A stretch of DNA of 64,000 nucleotides, from NCBI GenBank assembly GCA_963807305.1, contig CAWEBN010000011.1, positions 186,001 to 250,000 of the forward strand, in the 5' to 3' direction. Below, in pieces: positions 41,971 to 49,676 of the stretch (position 1 is the first letter of the stretch; the number at the start of each line of letters is the position of its first letter). The notes beneath the pieces were generated by a model that worked only from the letters and a program-made list of their open reading frames with translations, had not been told where the DNA came from and searched no databases. Position numbers and translations under genes: made by a program. Source of the stretch: JAOPZW01 sp963807305. Lineage in GTDB: Bacteria; Actinomycetota; Thermoleophilia; Solirubrobacterales; Solirubrobacteraceae.

Positions 41971-41988
41971 GCCGGCCTTCTGGCCGGC
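41971..41988 (+). terminator. Hairpin upstream of ffh
   Basis: GCCGGCC-TTCT-GGCCGGC is a perfect 7-bp stem with a tetraloop. It lies between the O-methyltransferase repeat and the ffh promoter and can end upstream transcription. Confidence 0.5.
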
Positions 41989-41993
41989 CGCTC

Positions 41994-41999
41994 TAGACT
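41994..41999 (+). promoter_or_regulatory. -10 element (TAGACT) of ffh
   Basis: TAGACT is followed by eight bases and the GTG start at 42008, predicting a leaderless ffh transcript. Confidence 0.5.
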
Positions 42000-42007
42000 G
42001 GCTGCGA

Positions 42008-43342
42008 GTGTTCGACGCCCTCTCAGAGAAGCTCCAGACCACCCTCGCCGATGTCCGCGGCCACGGCACCCTGACCGAGGCAGACATCGACAAGGCGATG
42101 CGCGACATCCGCCTCGCGCTGCTGGAGGCCGACGTCAACTTCAAGGTCGTCAAGTCGTTCACGGCGACGGTCAAGGAACGCTGCCTGGGCGCCGACGTGC
42201 TGGGCACGCTCAACCCGGGCCAGCAGGTGGTCAAGATCGTCAACGAGGAGCTCGCCTCGCTGATGGGCGGCGCCTCGCGCGGCGTGACCTTCTCGCCGCG
42301 CCCGCCGACGGTGATCGTCCTCGCGGGCCTGCAGGGCTCGGGCAAGACGACCGCCGCGGCCAAGCTCGCGCGCTGGCTGAAGAGCGAGCACGGCTCGTCG
42401 GTGGCGCTGGCGGCCTGCGACGTCTACCGCCCCGCCGCCGTCGACCAGCTCGTGAAGGTCGGCGCCCAGGTCGGCGCCGACGTCTACGAGCAGGGCACCG
42501 ACCGCGACCCGGTCGACATCGCGCGCTGGGCGTGGGACCGCGCCAAGACCGAGGGCAAGGACGTCCTCATCGTCGACACCTCCGGGCGCCTGCACGTCGA
42601 CGAGGCGCTGATGGCCGAGCTCGTGCGCATTCGCGACGCGGTCAAGCCGCACTCGATCCTGCTCGTCGTCGACGCGATGACCGGCCAGGACGCGGTCAAC
42701 GTGGCCGAGCAGTTCGCCGCCGCCGTGCAGTTCGACGGCGTGGTCATGAGCAAGCTCGACGGCGACGCCCGCGGCGGCGCCGCCCTCAGCGTGAAGGCCG
42801 TGACCGGCAAGCCGATCCTCTTCGCGTCGGTGGGCGAGAAGCTCGACCAGTTCGAGCGCTTCCATCCCGACCGCATGGCCCAGCGCATCCTCGGCATGGG
42901 CGACGTCATGTCGCTCATCGAGAAGGCCGAGGCGCAGATCGAGGAGGACGAGGCCAAAGAGCTCGAGCGCAAGATGCGCCGCAACGAGTTCACCCTCGAG
43001 GACTTCCTCAAGCAGCTGAAGACCGTCCGGCGGATGGGCCCGCTGCAGTCGATCATGGGCATGATCCCCGGCCTCGCAGGCCACCAGCTCGCGAACATGA
43101 AGGTCGACGAGCGCGAGCTCGACCGCGTCGAGGCGATCATCCTCTCGATGACGCCCGAGGAGCGCCGCCGGCCCGAGCTCATCAAGGGCTCGCGGCGCCT
43201 GCGCATCGCCAAGGGCTCGGGGACCAACGTCCAGGCGGTCAACCAGCTGGTCAAGCAATTCGACCAGATGCGCAAGCTGATGCGCCAGATCGGGCGGGGC
43301 AAGATGCCCGACATCGGCGCGCTCACCCGCGGCGGGCGCTGA
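42008..43342 (+). CDS. ffh: Signal recognition particle protein Ffh
   Basis: The 444-residue SRP GTPase has the N domain (LSEKLQTTLADVRGHGTLTE), a G domain with GLQGSGKTTAAAKLA, DVYRPAAVDQL, DTSGRLHVDE and SKLDGDARGGAA, and a methionine-rich M domain (QSIMGMIPGLAGHQLANM, MRKLMRQIGRGKM) that binds signal peptides and 4.5S RNA. The gene starts with GTG. Its stop codon lies in an 18-bp tandem repeat, and ffh is followed after about 230 bases by the rpsP operon, a conserved order. Confidence 0.96.
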   Translation: MFDALSEKLQTTLADVRGHGTLTEADIDKAMRDIRLALLEADVNFKVVKSFTATVKERCLGADVLGTLNPGQQVVKIVNEELASLMGGASRGVTFSPRPPTVIVLAGLQGSGKTTAAAKLARWLKSEHGSSVALAACDVYRPAAVDQLVKVGAQVGADVYEQGTDRDPVDIARWAWDRAKTEGKDVLIVDTSGRLHVDEALMAELVRIRDAVKPHSILLVVDAMTGQDAVNVAEQFAAAVQFDGVVMSKLDGDARGGAALSVKAVTGKPILFASVGEKLDQFERFHPDRMAQRILGMGDVMSLIEKAEAQIEEDEAKELERKMRRNEFTLEDFLKQLKTVRRMGPLQSIMGMIPGLAGHQLANMKVDERELDRVEAIILSMTPEERRRPELIKGSRRLRIAKGSGTNVQAVNQLVKQFDQMRKLMRQIGRGKMPDIGALTRGGR

Positions 43343-43437
43343 CGGCGCGGCGGGCGCTGACGGCGCGGCGGGCGCTGACGGCGCGGCGGGCGCTGACCGC
43401 GCGGCGGGCGGTGCGGCGCGGCGGGCGCTCGGAGCGC
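43331..43437. repeat. Six tandem 18-bp units at the end of ffh
   Basis: Units begin at 43331, 43349, 43367, 43385, 43403 and 43420 with GGCGGGCGCTGACGGCGC. The first three are identical; units 4 to 6 drift (unit 5 is 17 bp). Unit 1 encodes the ffh C-terminus Gly-Arg and the stop TGA, so the following units repeat GGCGCTGA, a Gly-Arg-stop string. Confidence 0.95.
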
Positions 43438-43486
43438 AGCGCACGCCGAGCACGCGGCGGGCACGCCCGCGCTCGGCCGGAGCGGC

Positions 43487-43510
43487 CTGCCCGGGCCCCC
43501 CGCCGGGCAG
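43487..43510 (+). terminator. Hairpin after ffh
   Basis: CTGCCCGG and CCGGGCAG form a perfect 8-bp stem around an 8-base C-rich loop. It follows the repeat array. The rest of the ffh-rpsP space is GC-rich and without gene. Confidence 0.5.
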
Positions 43511-43527
43511 GGCACGCTCGCGCCCGC

Positions 43528-43533
43528 TACCCT
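43528..43533 (+). promoter_or_regulatory. -10 element (TACCCT) of the rpsP operon
   Basis: TACCCT lies 40 bases before the rpsP start, so unlike many genes here this transcript should have a leader of about 33 bases with an RBS. Confidence 0.4.
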
Positions 43534-43573
43534 CTCCCGTCGGCTTTTCCAAGCACTTCGAGAGGAACTTCCG

Positions 43574-43828
43574 TTGGCAGTACGACTGAGGCTCACCCGC
43601 GTGGGCGGCAAGAAGGACCCGATCTGGCGGGTCGTCGTCGCCGACCAGCGCTCGCCGCGGGACGGCCGCTTCATCGAGAACGTCGGCCAGTACAACCCCC
43701 AGACCGATCCCTCGACCATCAACCTCGACGAGGACCGCGTTCGCGCGTGGCTCGCCAAGGGCGCGCAGCCGACCGACCAGGTCCGCAAGCTGCTGAAGAT
43801 CAAGGGCATCGACCCCAACGCGCGGTAA
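43574..43828 (+). CDS. rpsP: Ribosomal protein bS16
   Basis: The 84-residue protein is a complete bS16 (MAVRLRLTRVGGKKDPIWRV, DGRFIENVGQYNP). It starts with TTG at 43574; a GAGAGGAA RBS about seven bases before it supports this. It heads the rpsP-khpA-rimM-trmD-rplS cluster. Confidence 0.96.
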   Translation: MAVRLRLTRVGGKKDPIWRVVVADQRSPRDGRFIENVGQYNPQTDPSTINLDEDRVRAWLAKGAQPTDQVRKLLKIKGIDPNAR

Positions 43829-43835
43829 CGCGCCG

Positions 43836-44069
43836 ATGCGCGAGCTTCTCGAATCGCTGGCCCGTAAGCTCGTCGACGAGCCGGATCGCGTCTCGGTCGA
43901 TCAGTTCGAGGAGGACGACGGCACGATCGTCCTCGAGCTCGCGGTCGCCGAGGACGACTACGGCAAGATCATCGGCCGCGGCGGGCGTACCGCCAACGCT
44001 CTGCGGACGGTCGTTAAGGCCGCGGCGGTCAAGGAGAACCGCCGCGTGCTCGTCGACATCGTGGACTAG
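43836..44069 (+). CDS. khpA: KH-domain RNA-binding protein KhpA
   Basis: A 77-residue KhpA (YlqC) with KH domain and the loop KIIGRGGRTANALR. With KhpB it binds RNA and affects cell-wall synthesis in other Gram-positives. It starts seven bases after rpsP, and its stop is directly next to the rimM ATG. Confidence 0.95.
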   Translation: MRELLESLARKLVDEPDRVSVDQFEEDDGTIVLELAVAEDDYGKIIGRGGRTANALRTVVKAAAVKENRRVLVDIVD

Positions 44070-44615
44070 ATGGCTGATTCAGTCGCGCGGGCGCGCGCCG
44101 ACTGGCTGGCGGCCGGCCGGGTCGGCCGCCCCCACGGGCTCGACGGCTCTTTCCACGTGACGCGCCCGCGCGGAACGCTGCTGGCGCTCGGCAACGCCGT
44201 GCGCGTCGGCGACGAGGAGGCCGAGATCGTGCGCCGCGCCGGGACCGACGAGCGGCCGATCCTGCGGCTCGCCGGCCACGAGGGCCGCGCGGCGGCCGAG
44301 GCCCTGCGCGGGCTCGACCTGCTCGTGCACCGCACGGCGGCGCCGGCGCTCGACGAGGACGAGTGGTACGCCGAGGACCTCGAGGGCTGCCGGGTGGTCG
44401 ACGGAGCGGCCGCGGTGGGCCGCGTCGTGCGCATGGTCGCCCTGCCGTCGTGCGAGGCGCTCGAGGTCGCGCGCGAGGGCGCGGCGGACCTGCTCGTGCC
44501 GCTGGTCCGCGACGCGGTGCGCTCGGTGGACGTCGCGGCAGGCGTCGTCGACGTCGACCTGGCCTTCCTGGGCGAGCCGGCGCCTGCGCCGTCCTCCGGC
44601 GGTCGGCGCTCCTGA
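44070..44615 (+). CDS. rimM: 16S rRNA processing protein RimM
   Basis: A 181-residue RimM. The N-terminal domain has GRVGRPHGLDGSFHV and the PRC-barrel domain starts with DEDEWYAEDLEGCRV. It helps 30S head maturation with uS19. Start ATG directly follows khpA and its stop shares a base with the trmD start (TGATG). Confidence 0.94.
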   Translation: MADSVARARADWLAAGRVGRPHGLDGSFHVTRPRGTLLALGNAVRVGDEEAEIVRRAGTDERPILRLAGHEGRAAAEALRGLDLLVHRTAAPALDEDEWYAEDLEGCRVVDGAAAVGRVVRMVALPSCEALEVAREGAADLLVPLVRDAVRSVDVAAGVVDVDLAFLGEPAPAPSSGGRRS

Positions 44616-45310
44616 TGCAGCTCGACGTGGTCACCCTCTTCCCGGAGTGGTTTGAGTGGTTCGGCGGCCAGCGCCACGTCGGCAACGCGCTCGCCCGCGG
44701 CCACGAGCTGCGCACGCTGAACCCGCGCGAGCACACCTCGCTGAGCGGGGGCCAGGTCGACGACACGCCCTTCGGGGGCGGCGCCGGGATGGTCCTTCGC
44801 GTCGACGTCATGGACGCTGCGCTGCGCGGCTTCTACGGCGTCGATCCGGTCGACCTGCGCCACCAGCGCCGCGTGCTCGCCCTCACGCCCGGGGGCCGCA
44901 TCCTCGACGACCGCTTCGTCGAGGAGCTCGCGGCCGAGCCCGCCATCACGCTGCTGTGCGGCCGCTATGAGGGCTTCGACGAGCGCATCGTGCAGCACTT
45001 CGCCTCCGACGCCGTGTCGGTGGGCCGCTATGTGCTCGCCGGCGGCGAGCTCGCCGCGATGGTCGTCATGGACGCGGTCCTGCGCAAGCTGCCCGGCTCG
45101 CTCGGCCACGCCGACTCTGCGCTCGAGGAGTCCTTCAGCCAGGCGCTGGGCGGGGATCCCGAGTACCCGCACTACACGCGCCCCGCCGAGTACCGCGGCT
45201 GGAAGGTGCCCGAGGTGCTGCTCTCGGGCCACCACGAGGAGATCCGCCAGTGGCGCCGGGCGCGCAGCCGCGAGCGTGGGGCGGCCGGCGGCGGTTCTTC
45301 GCTACCATGA
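44615..45310 (+). CDS. trmD: tRNA (guanine-37-N1)-methyltransferase TrmD
   Basis: A 231-residue TrmD with the trefoil-knot SAM site: DDTPFGGGAGMVLR, LLCGRYEGFDERI, SVGRYVLAGGELAAMV and a C-terminal YPHYTRPAEYRGWKVPEVLL. It methylates G37 next to the anticodon to prevent frameshifting. Confidence 0.96.
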   Translation: MQLDVVTLFPEWFEWFGGQRHVGNALARGHELRTLNPREHTSLSGGQVDDTPFGGGAGMVLRVDVMDAALRGFYGVDPVDLRHQRRVLALTPGGRILDDRFVEELAAEPAITLLCGRYEGFDERIVQHFASDAVSVGRYVLAGGELAAMVVMDAVLRKLPGSLGHADSALEESFSQALGGDPEYPHYTRPAEYRGWKVPEVLLSGHHEEIRQWRRARSRERGAAGGGSSLP

Positions 45311-45318
45311 GCCGCCGC

Positions 45319-45351
45319 GCGCGGGACCGTTAGAACCTCGTCCTCCCGCGC
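45319..45351 (+). promoter_or_regulatory. rplS leader hairpin
   Basis: GCGCGGGA (45319-45326) pairs perfectly with TCCCGCGC (45344-45351) across 17 bases in the 53-base trmD-rplS space. TACCAT at the end of trmD (45303-45308) could be the -10 of an extra promoter. This may be an autoregulatory ribosomal-protein leader; L19 leaders are known in other phyla, but I cannot match the fold. Confidence 0.35.
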
Positions 45352-45363
45352 CTTCTCTTTGCC

Positions 45364-46095
45364 ATGAGCACCGTGATCGAAAGCCTCGAGCGCGCCCAAC
45401 TGCGCCGCGTCCCGCAGTTCGCCGCCGGCGACCGCGTCCGTGTCCACTTCCAGGTCATCGAGGGAACGCGCCGGCGCACCCAGGTCTTCGAGGGTGTCGT
45501 CATCAAGCGCCAGGGCCACGGCGTGCGCGAGACCTTCACCGTGCGCAAGCAGTCCTTCGGCGTCGGCGTGGAGCGCACGTTCCCGCTGCACTCGCCGAAG
45601 ATCGAGAAGATCGACGTCGCCGCCCGCGGTGACGTCCGCCGCGCCAAGCTCTACTACCTGCGCGAGCGCGTCGGCAAGCGCGCCCGCGTCCGCGAGCGCC
45701 GCTACACCGGCCCCGAGCAGTCCGTGACGCCGGGCCTCGTGCACGATCCGGTCGCCGCACTGGAGGCCGAGGCGGCCGCCGGATCCGGCGCCGTCGACGC
45801 CGAGGGCGCAACCGCCGAGGAGGTCGTCGACGCCGGCGGCGCCGCCGACACCGCTCAGGCCGAGGACCAGGTGGCCGAGGTCGAGGCCGCCGAGGCCGCG
45901 ACCACGGGCGAGGACGAGGCCGCGGCCGACGCTGCGCCTGCCGAGCCCGCGGCCGCCGCCGCACCGGCGACCGAGCCCGAAGCGCCCGGGGCCGAGCCCG
46001 TCGCCGAGAGCGAGTCGGCGCCTGCCGCGGAGGCCGACGGCGACGGCGGCGAGCCGGCCGCCGAGGCCGCGCCTGCCGCTGACGACAAGGCCTAA
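45364..46095 (+). CDS. rplS: Ribosomal protein bL19 with long acidic C-terminal extension
   Basis: Residues 1 to about 118 are a normal bL19 (AQLRRVPQFAAGDRVRVHFQ, VFEGVVIKRQGHGVRETFTV, KLYYLRERVGKRARVRER). The remaining 125 residues are nearly only Ala, Glu, Asp, Pro and Gly, with no Lys or Arg until the final DDKA, doubling the usual length of about 115. The tail has no predicted fold and is strongly acidic. It is not a frameshift: the codons keep the same phase and GC-rich third positions to the stop, one base before the lepB GTG. Confidence 0.94.
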   Translation: MSTVIESLERAQLRRVPQFAAGDRVRVHFQVIEGTRRRTQVFEGVVIKRQGHGVRETFTVRKQSFGVGVERTFPLHSPKIEKIDVAARGDVRRAKLYYLRERVGKRARVRERRYTGPEQSVTPGLVHDPVAALEAEAAAGSGAVDAEGATAEEVVDAGGAADTAQAEDQVAEVEAAEAATTGEDEAAADAAPAEPAAAAAPATEPEAPGAEPVAESESAPAAEADGDGGEPAAEAAPAADDKA

Positions 46096-46713
46096 GTGGC
46101 CACCAGGCAGAAGTCGGCCGGCGGTTCGCTCCTCGAGCTCGTCGTCATCGTCGCTGTCGCGCTCGGGCTGGCGCTCGGCATCCAGGCCTTCCTCGTCAAG
46201 CCCTACCGCATCCCGAGCGGGTCGATGATCCCGACGCTGCAGATCGGCCAGCGTGTGCTGGTCGACCGGATCGGCAACCGCTTCACCGACCCGCGGGTCG
46301 GCGACGTGATCGTCTTTCATCCGCCCAAGGGCTCGGACAGCGACACCTGCGGCGACGGCAAGCGCCGGCAGGGTCAGGCGTGCGATGCGCCGACCAAGAC
46401 GCGGGCGGATGTGAACTTCATCAAGCGCGTGGTCGCCGGACCGGGGGACACGATCTACATCAAGGGTGGCCACGTCTATCGCAACGGCAAGCGCGAGAGC
46501 GACGGCTACATCAACGGCAGCTGCGAGAGCGGCGATGGGCGCGGCTGCAACTTCACAACCCCGATCACCGTCCCCGCCAACCACTGGTTCATGATGGGCG
46601 ACAACCGTGGCGAGTCGGACGACAGCCGCTTCTGGGGCCCGGTCCCGCGCAACTGGATCATCGGCGGCGCGTTCGCGACCTACTGGCCGCCCAAGCGCAT
46701 CGGCCTCCTCTAG
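46096..46713 (+). CDS. lepB: Signal peptidase I
   Basis: A 205-residue S26A peptidase with one N-terminal membrane helix (about 12-32), the catalytic Ser in IPSGSMIPTLQIG, the catalytic Lys in NFIKRVVAGPGD, and the box E motif GDNRGESDDSRFWGPV. It cleaves signal peptides outside the membrane. GTG 46096 starts immediately after the rplS stop, consistent with the rplS-lepB-rnhB order in actinobacteria. Confidence 0.95.
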   Translation: MATRQKSAGGSLLELVVIVAVALGLALGIQAFLVKPYRIPSGSMIPTLQIGQRVLVDRIGNRFTDPRVGDVIVFHPPKGSDSDTCGDGKRRQGQACDAPTKTRADVNFIKRVVAGPGDTIYIKGGHVYRNGKRESDGYINGSCESGDGRGCNFTTPITVPANHWFMMGDNRGESDDSRFWGPVPRNWIIGGAFATYWPPKRIGLL

Positions 46714-46789
46714 CGGCCGCGCGCCGGTCCCCGCCCACACCACGCGCAGCGGGGGCCCGGCACGATCCGCCGGAGCGGTCGTTACCGTG

Positions 46790-47614
46790 ATGGCCGTCTT
46801 GACCGAGCCCGCCGCCGAGCCCATGGCCGCCTCAGCACCCATGCCGGCTCCCGACGCGATCGCGCCCGTGGCTGCCGCCGCGCCGATCGCGTCCGCCGCC
46901 TCGATCGCGCCGGCCGCGCCGATCACGCCAGGTTCCAACGGGGGCGCGCACGCGAGCCGCCGCCGGCCCCGGACGAAGCGCCGCACCGGCCGCCGGCTGT
47001 TCCAGTTCGACCGCGGCCTGGGCGTCCGCTGGGTCGCGGGTGCCGACGAGGCCGGGCGGGGATGTCTCGCCGGCCCGCTCGCCGCCGCGGCGGTCCTCTT
47101 CGACATGGAGGCCCTCGGCGTCCGCGAGGTCCGGGCGCTGAGCGCCCTCAACGACTCCAAGCAGCACGACGCGGAGACCCGCGAGGAGCTCTACCCGGTC
47201 GTCATGCGTACGGCGGTCAAGGTCGTCGTCGTCTCGCGCTGCGTGCGCGGCATCGACGGCTATGGGCTGCACAAGACCAACCTCGCCGCTCTGCGCGATG
47301 CCCTCGCGGCCGTCGCACGCCCCGGCTGTTTGTGCCTGATCGACGGCTTCGCTGTGCCGGACTTCGGCTACGAGCAGCGCCCGATCGTCGACGGCGACGC
47401 CACGAGCGCGGCCATCGCCGCCGCCTCGATCGTGGCCAAGGTCACGCGCGACCGCTTCATGCACCGTGCCGACCGGGTGCATCCGGGGTGGGAGTTCCGC
47501 TCGCACGTCGGCTACTCGACGCCCGAGCACCGCGATGCGATTCAGCGCAAGGGCGTCTCGCCCCTGCACCGGCTGTCGTTCCAGAGCACCGCCTACCAGC
47601 AGCTCGCGCTCTAA
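46790..47614 (+). CDS. rnhB: Ribonuclease HII with Ala/Pro-rich N-terminal extension
   Basis: The catalytic core starts at about residue 80 (VAGADEAGRGCLAGPLAAAA) and contains the expected acidic residues, LIDGFAVPDFG, GDATSAAIAAASIVAKVTRD and SHVGYSTPEHRDAI. It removes RNA from RNA/DNA hybrids. About 75 residues rich in Ala, Pro and Ile precede the core. ATG 46790 is the earliest start; a TTG at 46799 and later ATGs would shorten the extension. Confidence 0.9.
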   Translation: MAVLTEPAAEPMAASAPMPAPDAIAPVAAAAPIASAASIAPAAPITPGSNGGAHASRRRPRTKRRTGRRLFQFDRGLGVRWVAGADEAGRGCLAGPLAAAAVLFDMEALGVREVRALSALNDSKQHDAETREELYPVVMRTAVKVVVVSRCVRGIDGYGLHKTNLAALRDALAAVARPGCLCLIDGFAVPDFGYEQRPIVDGDATSAAIAAASIVAKVTRDRFMHRADRVHPGWEFRSHVGYSTPEHRDAIQRKGVSPLHRLSFQSTAYQQLAL

Positions 47615-47619
47615 CGTCA

Positions 47620-47994
47620 TCAGAACGCCGCCTCGAGGTGGTCGAGGCGCACGAGCTTGCCGTACGCGTCGATGACGACGCCGATGGCGTCGAAGCGCAG
47701 GTCGGGCGAGTGCGGGCGCTCGCTGACCTCGAGCAGGAAGGCCGCGGCCATCCGCCGGACCTGCCTGCGCTTTCGCTCGTGCAGCGCCTCCCAGGGACCA
47801 CGTCCGCTCCCGCTGGCCCGCCGCGTCTTGACCTCGACGAAGACCAGCGTGGTGCCGTCGAAGACCACGAGGTCGAGCTCGCCATAGCGCGTGCGGTGGT
47901 TGCGCGCGACGAGCGCGTAGCCGAGGCGCTCGAGGTGGGCGAGAGCGAGGTTCTCGCCGATGCGGCCGAGGTGTTGACGCAGGTCGGTGGACAC
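47620..47994 (-). CDS. yraN: YraN/UPF0102 nuclease-fold protein
   Basis: A 124-residue UPF0102 protein with the PD-(D/E)XK core GELDLVVFDG and LVFVEVKTR, both catalytic positions kept. In most genomes yraN lies between rnhB and comM/yifB in the same direction; here it is inverted, ending five bases from the rnhB stop. Confidence 0.93.
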   Translation of the reverse strand: MSTDLRQHLGRIGENLALAHLERLGYALVARNHRTRYGELDLVVFDGTTLVFVEVKTRRASGSGRGPWEALHERKRRQVRRMAAAFLLEVSERPHSPDLRFDAIGVVIDAYGKLVRLDHLEAAF

Positions 47995-48018
47995 GACGGC
48001 GACGCTAGGTGCGATCGC

Positions 48019-48030
48019 GTCACACGTGAC
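48019..48030. promoter_or_regulatory. Inverted repeat between yraN and comM
   Basis: GTCACACGTGAC is a short perfect inverted repeat (GTCAC-AC-GTGAC) in the 158-base divergent region 47995-48152, which holds no gene. It could be a regulator site. Confidence 0.35.
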
Positions 48031-48116
48031 ACACGCTCTGTGCCAATCCTGCGCAGGAGCAGTGCCATGACGCCGGATCGTGGGTGGCCCTGCGCGCTTT
48101 CGGTGCCGTTGACGCC

Positions 48117-48145
48117 TTCAACCGTCACAGGGCCCCGCGTAGCGT
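48117..48145 (+). promoter_or_regulatory. comM promoter
   Basis: TTCAAC (48117-48122), a 17-base spacer and TAGCGT (48140-48145), then seven bases to the ATG, predict a leaderless comM transcript. Confidence 0.55.
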
Positions 48146-48152
48146 GGCCCGC

Positions 48153-49676
48153 ATGCTCGCCCGCGTCACCACCTTCACCATCGACGGCCTCGACCCGCGG
48201 CGCGTCACGGTCGAGATCGACGTGCGCGCGGGCCTGCCCAACTTCGCGATCGTAGGCTTGGCCGACCGCGCCGTGCGCGAGGCGCGCGAGCGCGTGCGGG
48301 CGGCGATCCTCAACTCGGGCTTCGAGTTCCCCCTCAAACGAGTCACGGTGAACCTCGCGCCGGCGTCGATGCGCAAGGCCGGCCCGGGCTTCGACCTCGC
48401 CATCGCGTGCGCGATCCTTGCCGTCGGCGGCCACATCCCGCCCGACGCGCTCGAGCGCTACGCGGTCTTCGGCGAGCTCGGGCTCGGGGGCGAGATGCGC
48501 CCGTGCCGTGGCGCGCTGGCCGTGGCGGAAGGAGCCGCGCGCGCAGGGCTCACGGGCCTCGTGGTCCCTCGGCAGCGGGCGATCGAGGCCGCGCTCGTCG
48601 ATGGGCTGGAGGTGGTCGGCGCCAGCAGCCTTGCGCAGGTGGCCGAGATCCTTCGCGGCGGCGAGCGCCCGCCGCCGCCCGATCGCGAGGAGAGCGCACT
48701 CGCGCTCCCCGCGCGCCATCTGGATCTCGCCGACGTTCGCGGCCACACCGACGTCGTCGAGGCGCTGACCATCGCCGCCGCCGGGGCGCACAACCTGCTG
48801 CTGTCGGGCCCGCCCGGCGTGGGGAAGACGATGCTCGCCCGCCGGCTGCCCTCGATCCTGCCGCCCCTGTCGCGGGCCGAAGCGGTCGAGGTGACGCGCA
48901 TCCACAGCGTGGCGGGCCAGCGTCGCAGCGCCGGTCTCATGGTCGAGCGGCCGTTCCGCGCGCCGCATCATCTGATCTCGGCCTCCGGCCTGGTCGGCGG
49001 CGGCGCGGTCCCGGTACCCGGCGAGGCGAGCCTCGCCCATCACGGCGTGCTCTTCCTCGACGAGCTGTCCGAGTTCCCGCGGCCGGCGCTCGAGGCGCTC
49101 CGCCAACCGCTGGAGGACGGCCGCGTGGCGATCGTGCGCGGCCAGCGGACCGCGATCTTCCCGACGCGCTTCCTCCTCGTCGCGGCCACGAACCCGTGTC
49201 CGTGCGGGCACGCTCCCTCGCGCCGCTGCCGCTGCCGCGAAGGCGACCTCGCCCGCCATGCCCGGCGTCTCAGCGGGCCATTGCTGGACCGCATCGATCT
49301 CCTCGTCCACGTCCAGCGCCCCGCGGCCGAGCGCCTCGCGCAGGAGCCGACCGCGTCCTCGCAGACCGAGCGCGCCCGAGTGACCGCGGCCCGCGAGCGC
49401 CAGCTGGAGCGTCTCGACGGGACGGGGGCCATGTGCAATGGCCACATGGACGCCCGCCTGCTGCGCCGGCACGTGCGCGTGTCGGAGGAGGTCGAGCGTC
49501 CGCTCCTCGACGCCTATCGCCGTGGTGAGCTCAGCGCCCGCGGCAGGGATCGCACGCTGCGCCTGGCGCGGACGATCGCCGACCTCGCGGCCAGCGACGG
49601 GGTGCAGCGCGAGCACGTGGTGGCAGCGCTCGGCTATCGCCACGAGGTGAGCCTGGGGATCGGAGCAGCCGCGTGA
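48153..49676 (+). CDS. comM: YifB/ComM-type Mg-chelatase-like ATPase
   Basis: The 507-residue AAA+ protein has an N-terminal ChlI-like domain (NFAIVGLADRAVREARERVR), Walker A GPPGVGKTMLARRL, Walker B VLFLDELSEF, the zinc-like CPCGHAPSRRCRC and a C-terminal helical lid. ComM promotes branch migration of integrated DNA in natural transformation. ATG 48153 is supported by a leaderless-type promoter. dprA overlaps by four bases. Confidence 0.93.
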   Translation: MLARVTTFTIDGLDPRRVTVEIDVRAGLPNFAIVGLADRAVREARERVRAAILNSGFEFPLKRVTVNLAPASMRKAGPGFDLAIACAILAVGGHIPPDALERYAVFGELGLGGEMRPCRGALAVAEGAARAGLTGLVVPRQRAIEAALVDGLEVVGASSLAQVAEILRGGERPPPPDREESALALPARHLDLADVRGHTDVVEALTIAAAGAHNLLLSGPPGVGKTMLARRLPSILPPLSRAEAVEVTRIHSVAGQRRSAGLMVERPFRAPHHLISASGLVGGGAVPVPGEASLAHHGVLFLDELSEFPRPALEALRQPLEDGRVAIVRGQRTAIFPTRFLLVAATNPCPCGHAPSRRCRCREGDLARHARRLSGPLLDRIDLLVHVQRPAAERLAQEPTASSQTERARVTAARERQLERLDGTGAMCNGHMDARLLRRHVRVSEEVERPLLDAYRRGELSARGRDRTLRLARTIADLAASDGVQREHVVAALGYRHEVSLGIGAAA

